Positions 57,551 to 64,000 of a DNA stretch of 64,000 nucleotides are shown here, one piece after another. Below the pieces are notes generated by a model that saw only the letters and a program-made list of their open reading frames with translations, did not search any database and was not told where the DNA came from. Numbering within the stretch: position 1 is the first letter of the stretch; each line of letters begins with the position of its first letter. The position numbers and the translations under genes were made by a program. The stretch covers positions 1 to 64,000 of the forward strand of contig NZ_MSYM01000020.1 in assembly GCF_001938565.1 (NCBI RefSeq). Reading direction: 5' to 3'. The stretch is from Rhodoferax antarcticus ANT.BR. Lineage in GTDB: Bacteria; Pseudomonadota; Gammaproteobacteria; Burkholderiales; Burkholderiaceae_C.

Positions 57551-57907
57551 CTATGGTGTATCTGAAGTTTTCCAAACCCAAACATCAATCAGACGCCCAT
57601 CTTTGTCGAACCCCCAATAAGCAGAAACTGACGTTATGGTAAGCGGAGTTGCTTTCTGCTCTTTCAGTACCCCCCAAATTGATTTAACACCCACAACCTC
57701 CCCGGAGTCCTGGTCCAAATATCCAGCAGTATCAGAGCGATTGCACTTCAATTTTTCTTGAGAACAAAAAGCGAGTATTTGTTCCATGTTGCTTCCAACA
57801 GGAGTCTTTTCTAGCAACTGCTTCTTGATTTGATTTTCATTATTGCAAGCCATCAATGCTGCTCCAATTACAAATGCAAGCAGAAGCAACGATTTTCGTA
57901 ATTTGAT
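57551..57907 (-). CDS. Small lipoprotein downstream of RHS (118 aa)
   Basis: Lipobox region LMAC-NNEN; the mature part contains GSNMEQILAFCSQEKLKC. AAGGTGA lies 6 nt before ATG 57907 and overlaps the preceding stop. Likely linked to the RHS effector as an immunity or accessory protein, by position only. Confidence 0.6.
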   Translation of the reverse strand: MKLRKSLLLLAFVIGAALMACNNENQIKKQLLEKTPVGSNMEQILAFCSQEKLKCNRSDTAGYLDQDSGEVVGVKSIWGVLKEQKATPLTITSVSAYWGFDKDGRLIDVWVWKTSDTP

Positions 57908-57915
57908 CATTGGCA

Positions 57916-58239
57916 TCACCTTGACTTCCACTTGCGCCACAGCCACGGCAGCAACCTAAACCATTGAAGATAGCCTGCAACGGCGCAAGTGAGCGACACG
58001 AGTAGCGCATCAGCCATGCCAGCTACATCAAATCCGATAAAACCCACAATCGCGCCAACCAAAAAACTCGAAATCCACCCACTTGGCAGTGATAACACGA
58101 GCATCAAGATTCCATGGCGAAGAAGTATCTCGTACTTTAGTTCTGGTACAACCTCTGCGTTATAGCTGACCATAGACCATACGAATATGGAGGCAACGGC
58201 CACCAGCCACAGGATCAAAAAGATAGTTCGTCTTGTCAT
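57916..58239 (-). CDS. Membrane protein, candidate RHS immunity (107 aa)
   Basis: Three TM segments (TIFLILWLVAVASIFVWSM, GILMLVLSLPSGWISSFLVGAIVGFIGF, ALLVSLTCAVAGYLQW). It starts 3 nt after the RHS stop, the classic place of the immunity gene. Membrane-bound immunity would fit a toxin acting in the periplasm or membrane; this is inference. Confidence 0.6.
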   Translation of the reverse strand: MTRRTIFLILWLVAVASIFVWSMVSYNAEVVPELKYEILLRHGILMLVLSLPSGWISSFLVGAIVGFIGFDVAGMADALLVSLTCAVAGYLQWFRLLPWLWRKWKSR

Positions 58240-58241
58240 AA

Positions 58242-61200
58242 TTACCGCCGCACACAGCGCTTCTCGCACGTACGGACAACATCCTCCGTGTACTCTTGGC
58301 AATCAGTACCCGACGGGCCAACCCCATATTTCGGTCGAGTTGGGTTTTCCAACTCATTAGCGATACAAGTCTCTATGCATCTGTCGTCACTTTGGCGTTC
58401 CTCACATGCCTCGCGTTTGTAGTAATCGGTAACTGATGTCGTTGGCTTACCTTTGCTGCTGCCAAAAATATTACTCATCGCACCACCGCTCGAAGCTGTT
58501 GTACTTCCACAGGTTATATTCGCTCCGCTTCCAATGCATACATAGGTGTGATTCAAAAGTGGAGGCGCATACGAACCAGGTGAACCGCCTAGTGGACGCT
58601 TACAGATATACGTTGCAAGTCCAAATGGATCGGTTTTCGTCACTGGCGAGCCATCGGCGTATCCATAGGTATTAACACCACCATCCAACCCAATCAGATC
58701 ACTCTCGTTGTACCGTCCTGTGGCCTTATTCAAATTGCGATTGATGTTGTAAACGATGCCAGTTTCTCTGTCGCTGTACTGACCTGGAAACCCGATGTCA
58801 AAGTGATAGACACCCAGCCCACTCGGGTTCTCGTTTGGCACATTGTCGCCATAGGGGTCAGAGTTATCCCACCTCCACACTGCTTGAGCTGCCGCATTCG
58901 TGATCACCCGTGGCGTTCCGAGGTGATCCGTATGAACGTAGTTGAACCCACCAGCCGCATCCGTCACTGCCAAAGGCAAATCTCCAAGGTACACATATTC
59001 CTTCGAGAATGTCGCTCCACCTGTGGGCACCTCACCGATCAAATGGCCTTGGCCATCGTAGAAAAACATCGTGTCGCTGCCGCCGCTGTACGCAGCTTGT
59101 TTTCGCACGCGCAGGCCTTTGGCATCGACCTCGTAATTGACATTGCCCAGCGTGGTTGTCGTCTGAATCAATTTTCCGCGCAAGTCGTAGGCGTACTGGC
59201 GATCAAAATCGTTGATGACCGAGCCGTTTGCATCCGTGGTTACTGGTGCCGTGGCACCCCGCACAACCCCGCTCAGGCGGTTGCTGGTGGCTGGGTAGGT
59301 GTAGGTCGTTGTGCTGGCACCAATGGTCAGTGAGGTCCGGTTTCCGTCCGCGTCATAGCTGTAGTTGTAGCCGGTGGTGTTCTGTGCGTAGTTGGTGAGC
59401 CGGGAAAGGTTGTCATAGCCGTACAGCGCTGGCAGCGTTGGGGACTGCGCGTTGGTGATGATGGTGATTTGGCTTGCTGCGTCAAAACCAACGGTATTGA
59501 GAACACCTTTCAGCGTGTAGGTCGCCAAGCGGCCATCCTGGTCGAATGTTCGGGCATAGGACTGAACTGGCGCTGTGGTGCCATCCCCGAAACTGAATCC
59601 GCTCACGCCACCGAACGGCGCATACGTGATGTTGCTGGCCAGGGCTTTGGTGACATTGTTGACGGTGCTTGATACTCCACTCACCCGGCCCATTGCATCA
59701 AAGGTGTAGCTCACCAAGCGGCCTGACGGGTATCCAATGCTTGCCAGTCGGCCTTGACTGTCGTAGCTGTAGATCGTCGTGTACTGCATGCCGTGGGCGG
59801 TGCGAGTCCCGGATGTCAATCGACCATGCTGGTCGTAGCCATAAGCCGTGGTGCCTGTCGGCTCTGTGATGCCGGTCAGGTGCCCAATGCCGTTCACGCC
59901 CTGGTCATAGGTGTAGCTGATCGTTATCGGTGTTGTTGGTGCCTTGCTGTAAGTGGCGGTCAGCACGCGATTCAGTGCATCAAAGGTGTACGTCCTGAGC
60001 TGGCCCTTGGCATCGGTCATGGTCAGAACATTGCCTGCTGCATCGAGCGTCCTGCCCGTGATGCCGGTGTCCGGGCTGGTCAACTGGCTCTCGTTGCCCA
60101 AGCCATCCGTTGTGTACTGTGTGATCAGGTTGCGAGGGTCCGTGACTTTCACCAGTTGGTCGCGGTTGTCGTATCCTAGCGCCGTGATCCCGTTGGCCGG
60201 GTCTTTGCTGGAAAGCAGCCGATTCAGAGCGTCATAGGCGCTGGTACTTTGCCGGTTCAACGGGTCTTTGACTGTGGCCAGATTTCCATTGGCATCGTAT
60301 GAGAAAACGGTAGTCTGGTTGACTGCGCCAATGTCCTGATACAACCTGCTCAGAGCATCAAACGTGCGACTGTGGCCAACAACCTGTGTGCCTGCACTGT
60401 CGAACACTTTTTCTTGTGTTCGATTCCCAATCGCGTCCAACGTGTAATTGATGTGATTACCCAATGAATCGGTGATTTGCGTCAGGCGGTGAGCGGCGTC
60501 ATAGGCGTAAGTGAATTGGGAGCCATCTGGCCGCACCACACCGATCAGATTTCCAATCGCGTCGTATGTGTAGGTCGTAATTTCGCCACCAGAATCGATG
60601 CTGGTTAATCTCCCGCGCACGGCATAGGTCAGGAACGTAGATAGCCCGTTGGGATCGGTGACATGCTCTGGACGGCCATCTGCATCGTAGCTACTCAAGG
60701 TGGTGGTCTGATTGAGCGCGTTGGTGATGCTGATCAGATCGCCGGTTGTTGTGTCGTAATCGAAGCTGGTGATGTCGGTGACATCTGTGCGCGGCCCATC
60801 TACCGTGTGAAGCTGACCGTTGCGAGCATCCGACGTGGAAAAGTAAGTGTTCGTGGTGGTGCGAGCAATCCCGGTGTACGTCGCCGCAGATCCCGCACCC
60901 CCTGTGGCGTCCGTGGTCGGTTGCAGGGTTTGGGTTAGCAGATTGCCAGTGCCAGGATCGTAGAACAGTGTGGTGACTCTCAACGGCTCCGCGATCAGAG
61001 TTGGTAGCCGGTAGCTGGCGTGCCACTGAGTTGTGATTTTGCGCTCGACCGAATTGCCAATGATGATCGGCTGGTAGGCTGCAAGGTTGCTTGGGCAGGC
61101 TTTACCCGGTGCCAATCCCTCAACCCTCACAGTTTCCAGATTGCGCGTCAGATCGTAAGAGTAGCAAGTGGTGTTGCCGACGAAATCCTTTCGGCTGGTT

Positions 61201-62744
61201 ACATTGCCGCTGGCATCATAAGTTTGGGCACTGCTCGCCGCCGCACTGCCAGACCCAGCGGGTTGAGTTTGCCCGGTACTGCGTGGGATTCCGAGAATTG
61301 TTTTGTAGCTGTATGTCCGAGCCGTGTTGAGTGCGTCGGTGACGATGGTACGAGGATTGCCACTTGCATCCGAACCAAAACTCAGGGTGTTGCGGTCAAT
61401 CCCAAGATTCAGGCCTGGGGCGTGTTCTTCTTTGTAAGCCTTACCGTCGGCGTACCAATAACTAGCATACCGACTGCCACTCTCATCAATGATTCCCGTC
61501 AACACGTTGGGGTATGTTGCAAAACCCACAGTTGTAATCGAGTAACCGGCTTCGTTGTAAAGATACTGTTTTGTCCGAGCATCGGGATATGTAACCCGGA
61601 TCAGATTGCCAAAAATATCGTAGTCGTACTGGTATTGGCCACCGTTGGGAACCGTCAAGACATAAATTCGGTTGTTGCTGTCGTAGGTGAAAGTGAGTTT
61701 TCGTCCGGCTTGATCGGTGACGTGCCAGATCCGACCCGCACTGTCGTAGTCCATGGTGTGCGCGAGTCCCGCAGCATTACGAATGCTCAACAGTTTGCCG
61801 GTCGCGTCATAGGACTCAACCTCATTGGTGTTTGTAATCAAATTCCAACCACCACCAGGCGATTGAGTCAGCTTGTCCTTTATGTCTGCATCGCTTACCC
61901 ACACCCCATTCGTGAGGCTGTACGTGTAAACCTTTCCATCCTCTCTGAACACACCCACGATGGGATAAGACGCATTGGTCGATACCATTAACTTGCGGCT
62001 GTAATGGGTACTCCATTGCGAGCCCAAAATAGTGTTGATCAGCACCCCGCTGTTGTAAAAGCGACTGAACTGCAACGGATATGAGCCGAAACCAACATAA
62101 TCTTGCTCACGCAACCATTTATTGCCAGTGCCGATGTTGATTGGATTGCATGTAGAAGAGGTTGACACTTTACATCCAGGGCCTTCCGTTTGGCCTGCGG
62201 ACTTAGCCATGTTTATGCCTGCCAAATCTGCACAGACTAACAGACCCATGCTTGACTTGGAATTCACATAGCCGCTGCTTTTGGGACAGGTTTCCGCTAC
62301 TGATCCATACAATCCATTTCCAACGCTACCATTAAGCGCCCGACAACTCACATAAATAGTGAGTTGCCCCAAAGCAATGCTGTAGGTTGAAGTGAAATAA
62401 CCGATTGGGACTGCACCGTTAGTACCACAGGGGTAAGAATTGGCGCTCAAACTAGCGTGGACAGATTCAATGGCATCAGTGAAATTTTGAAAGCCATAGT
62501 ATTGGTCATAAACACCCCATACGTCTTTTCTTGGGACTTTAATGGCAGCAGTACCAATCAGCGGGGATGCAAAACTTGATTGCCACAAAGCCATCCAGAA
62601 ACAGAAAAACAAACCTCTGAAAAGTCGCGTCTTCGCAAGCTCTCTATGGATGCCTCGCATGGCACTTTCTGCCTTGCCAATCATCTTGAAATTCGCCCAA
62701 AAGCGAAGACCGAGTGGTGTAGTTTTCAATTTACAGTTCATCAT
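58242..62744 (-). CDS. RHS-repeat (YD) protein with polymorphic toxin tip
   Basis: A 1500-aa RHS protein. A signal-like hydrophobic segment lies near residues 42-60 (ATG at residue 29, 62660, could be the true start). An N-terminal Cys-rich region, a DUF6531-like segment (GNKWLREQDYVGFGSYPLQFSRFYNS), then many YD repeats (YDxxGRL), and the core end DRETGIVYNINRNLN ... GRYNESDLIGLDGG ... TDPFGL. The last about 124 residues (nine Cys) are the variable tip and do not match a toxin I know. It overlaps the DUF1643 stop and is followed by small membrane and lipoprotein genes. Confidence 0.9.
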   Translation of the reverse strand: MMNCKLKTTPLGLRFWANFKMIGKAESAMRGIHRELAKTRLFRGLFFCFWMALWQSSFASPLIGTAAIKVPRKDVWGVYDQYYGFQNFTDAIESVHASLSANSYPCGTNGAVPIGYFTSTYSIALGQLTIYVSCRALNGSVGNGLYGSVAETCPKSSGYVNSKSSMGLLVCADLAGINMAKSAGQTEGPGCKVSTSSTCNPINIGTGNKWLREQDYVGFGSYPLQFSRFYNSGVLINTILGSQWSTHYSRKLMVSTNASYPIVGVFREDGKVYTYSLTNGVWVSDADIKDKLTQSPGGGWNLITNTNEVESYDATGKLLSIRNAAGLAHTMDYDSAGRIWHVTDQAGRKLTFTYDSNNRIYVLTVPNGGQYQYDYDIFGNLIRVTYPDARTKQYLYNEAGYSITTVGFATYPNVLTGIIDESGSRYASYWYADGKAYKEEHAPGLNLGIDRNTLSFGSDASGNPRTIVTDALNTARTYSYKTILGIPRSTGQTQPAGSGSAAASSAQTYDASGNVTSRKDFVGNTTCYSYDLTRNLETVRVEGLAPGKACPSNLAAYQPIIIGNSVERKITTQWHASYRLPTLIAEPLRVTTLFYDPGTGNLLTQTLQPTTDATGGAGSAATYTGIARTTTNTYFSTSDARNGQLHTVDGPRTDVTDITSFDYDTTTGDLISITNALNQTTTLSSYDADGRPEHVTDPNGLSTFLTYAVRGRLTSIDSGGEITTYTYDAIGNLIGVVRPDGSQFTYAYDAAHRLTQITDSLGNHINYTLDAIGNRTQEKVFDSAGTQVVGHSRTFDALSRLYQDIGAVNQTTVFSYDANGNLATVKDPLNRQSTSAYDALNRLLSSKDPANGITALGYDNRDQLVKVTDPRNLITQYTTDGLGNESQLTSPDTGITGRTLDAAGNVLTMTDAKGQLRTYTFDALNRVLTATYSKAPTTPITISYTYDQGVNGIGHLTGITEPTGTTAYGYDQHGRLTSGTRTAHGMQYTTIYSYDSQGRLASIGYPSGRLVSYTFDAMGRVSGVSSTVNNVTKALASNITYAPFGGVSGFSFGDGTTAPVQSYARTFDQDGRLATYTLKGVLNTVGFDAASQITIITNAQSPTLPALYGYDNLSRLTNYAQNTTGYNYSYDADGNRTSLTIGASTTTYTYPATSNRLSGVVRGATAPVTTDANGSVINDFDRQYAYDLRGKLIQTTTTLGNVNYEVDAKGLRVRKQAAYSGGSDTMFFYDGQGHLIGEVPTGGATFSKEYVYLGDLPLAVTDAAGGFNYVHTDHLGTPRVITNAAAQAVWRWDNSDPYGDNVPNENPSGLGVYHFDIGFPGQYSDRETGIVYNINRNLNKATGRYNESDLIGLDGGVNTYGYADGSPVTKTDPFGLATYICKRPLGGSPGSYAPPLLNHTYVCIGSGANITCGSTTASSGGAMSNIFGSSKGKPTTSVTDYYKREACEERQSDDRCIETCIANELENPTRPKYGVGPSGTDCQEYTEDVVRTCEKRCVRR

Positions 62745-63223
62745 TTTTCAGCCCAAAGCCTAGGCACCAGGCTTCCTGGCAGGTAAAGTGGGTGGCCTGG
62801 GTGCCCGGCCTTGGTCAATCGCAGGTAGTGCAGGCTCGGGATCACCTTCTTGACCTGATCAGCCCGGCCCATGTGAACACCAGGCGTGCCCCAAGCGGCC
62901 ACCACGATCCCGGCCTTTGCCGCCATGTCTTGAAGGTGCTGATCGTTGTCCCGGCCAACTGGATCGGACTCGGCCAGCATCACAGAAGGGTCCGTAGAGC
63001 GAAAAGCAAACAGGTTGGTCATGCACAGGCCGTCATAGCCCCAACTTTTTGCAAATGCAATACAGCGTCGGATGGTGGAGTCGTCTTCGGTTTCGTCGGC
63101 AGTAGAGGGGTTGAGCCCTATGAACATGGCAAAACCTTTGCCACCGGCCACCAGATCGCTCCAATCACGCCACAGCGAGTAGCGGTAGCGGCGGCAAGGA
63201 CTGAAGGCGGCAGTGCTGATCAT
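62741..63223 (-). CDS. DUF1643 protein
   Basis: A 160-aa DUF1643 protein: FIGLNPSTADETEDDSTIRRC and FAKSWGYDG, then TNLFAFRSTDP and VAAWGTPG, all typical. Function unknown. ATG 63223; its stop overlaps the RHS start, so RHS may be translated by coupling. Confidence 0.9.
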   Translation of the reverse strand: MISTAAFSPCRRYRYSLWRDWSDLVAGGKGFAMFIGLNPSTADETEDDSTIRRCIAFAKSWGYDGLCMTNLFAFRSTDPSVMLAESDPVGRDNDQHLQDMAAKAGIVVAAWGTPGVHMGRADQVKKVIPSLHYLRLTKAGHPGHPLYLPGSLVPRLWAEK

Positions 63224-63380
63224 TGATTTTGATGTCAAACAGATCAATCATAACACGTTGCAAACAATATACCGAAACCAAATAAGAGACAAAATAAGAG
63301 ACAAAATAATAATTTAATCGAATATCTGAGAATATGTTGCCTATCAAACACAAAAAAACTTGTCATAAATCAACGCGCTG

Positions 63381-63550
63381 CACAAGTCTCAGGCCTGCTG
63401 CCGGGGGCACGTCGTGGCCATCACTGCAAACCAGCTTGCAGCCTTGAGAAACGAAACACTGGCGGCTTTTTTGCAAGCGACATGGGATTCATCTAAGTTA
63501 TTTCAAAAGGCGATTCGTCGGCCAGCAACACACCGCGTGTGGGTGCTAAA
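63381..63550 (+). pseudogene. Diverged copy of the 3' end of the repeat lipoprotein gene
   Basis: Roughly three-quarters identical to 56860-57029: both encode NQLAALxNETLAAFLQAT and the tail KALLSASQHT / KAIRRPATHR with GTGGGTGCTA at the end. It lies on the other side of the RHS island in the same orientation, so the island is bracketed by direct repeats. Confidence 0.85.
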
Positions 63551-63588
63551 AAAAGCGAACTATGTCCGCTTTTTCTATGAGAATCAGC

Positions 63589-64000
63589 TTACAAAAGCCG
63601 CGAACCTTTTGGCAGGCGTGCAGCCAAAAACGCATGCACATCAGCCCGGATGTTGCGACCTGACAAGATCAGGTGTTCTGCATGGCTGGGCCGGTATGGA
63701 GCAAACAAAAGTGGCATGTTGGCCTCTTCGCAACTCATATCGGCCTTCGCACCATTGCATTTTTTGCAGCAGCAAATGCAGTTTTCCCATTTGGTGAGGC
63801 CACCTTTGCTTTGCGGAACAATGTGATCGCAAGTGAGGTCATCGTACTTAAACACTCCACCGCAAAATCCGCAGGTATTGCGATCACGAGCCACCAGAGT
63901 TCGTTTTGTGAGTGCTGGACAAGCATCAAACAAATTCACTTTGGCCACACCTCGAACAGCGATGATCGGATGCACTTCAATGCGCGATATTTGTCCCGTC
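63589..64000 (-). CDS. HNH endonuclease-like protein, cut by window edge
   Basis: The frame is open to the right edge, so the true start lies outside. It holds CGFCG, the HNH core LTCDHIVPQSKGGLTKWENCICCCKKCN with its two zinc Cys pairs, and a C-terminal helical part. This is the short HNH type related to RecA-dependent and mobile-element nucleases. Confidence 0.85.
   Translation of the reverse strand, partial: TGQISRIEVHPIIAVRGVAKVNLFDACPALTKRTLVARDRNTCGFCGGVFKYDDLTCDHIVPQSKGGLTKWENCICCCKKCNGAKADMSCEEANMPLLFAPYRPSHAEHLILSGRNIRADVHAFLAARLPKGSRLL

Noticed and set aside
58436..62016. Many plus-strand frames opposite the RHS gene (up to 323 aa)
   Set aside because: They are shadows of a long biased coding sequence; none has a ribosome-binding site or recognisable domain.
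1..64000. tRNA or rRNA genes
   Set aside because: I looked for clover-leaf arms and GGTTCGA-type loops while reading and found none; a covariance search was not possible.

Overview
The window is most likely part of a large low-copy plasmid (or chromid) of a Burkholderiales-type betaproteobacterium. This host call is inference: it rests on the H-NS-type protein, the DUF3701-type integrase, the retropepsin-like protease, and the lipoprotein and RHS genes. The replicon itself is seen directly. A Rep_3/RepB-like initiator (24578-25924) sits beside five 21-bp iterons and DnaA-like boxes (26021-26275), followed by parA-parB (26451-28642). Two perfect 21-bp palindromes inside parB look like the centromere.

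Layout. 1-740: end of a secreted/lipoprotein pair. 840-4490: thymidine kinase, RadC-like and CobT-like VWA genes. 5133-6940: a decaying pterin cluster (FolB/FolX-like gene, a folM with an internal deletion, a frameshifted FAD oxidoreductase). 7101-10981: a molybdopterin-fold periplasmic protein, a hybrid histidine kinase, an HTH-receiver regulator and one member of a paralogous pair of unknown proteins. 11060-24328: phage-like DNA metabolism (CHC2/Toprim primase, WGR protein, ATP-dependent DNA ligase, class II ribonucleotide reductase, ArdC, NinX-like protein) mixed with many unknown small proteins. 24578-28642: replication and partition. 28800-39402: second ParB-like protein, H-NS-like protein, more unknown genes and a retropepsin gene with an amber codon. 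39456-51140: a type IV-A CRISPR-Cas locus with two arrays, an XRE regulator, a large tyrosine recombinase between the arrays, a csf5-csf1-csf2-csf3 operon ending in a Cas1 fragment, and a divergent dinG (csf4). 51188-55294: an IS607-like recombinase and an operon encoding a protein with an RNA polymerase alpha-CTD-like domain. 55566-64000: a repeat lipoprotein, an RHS toxin island flanked by diverged direct repeats, a DUF1643 gene and an HNH gene cut by the window edge.

Two things stand out. First, from about 2.2 to 39.4 kb, 22 minus-strand genes or operons are built as near-identical expression modules: an upstream terminator (often tagged CCCTAA), a GRCATNNC box, a short hairpin whose stem changes but whose loop stays close to AAUYYC, then a TGGAG-like ribosome-binding site. 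A 23rd copy on the opposite strand heads what looks like a small RNA gene. I call these 'AAUYYC leaders'; I do not recognise the family. Second, the type IV-A operon ends in a translationally coupled open frame matching the N-terminal domain of type I-E Cas1. Its stop codon lies inside the first repeat of the CRISPR array, so effector genes, Cas1 fragment and array appear to form one transcript.

How it may work together (inference): the replicon carries its own nucleotide supply, primase and ligase, antirestriction and partition functions, plus an RNA-guided system of the class that attacks rival plasmids. The alpha-CTD-like and H-NS-like proteins are candidate plasmid-borne regulators of the stereotyped promoters. 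Gene starts given here were chosen by ribosome-binding site and overlap with neighbours. No database search was run.
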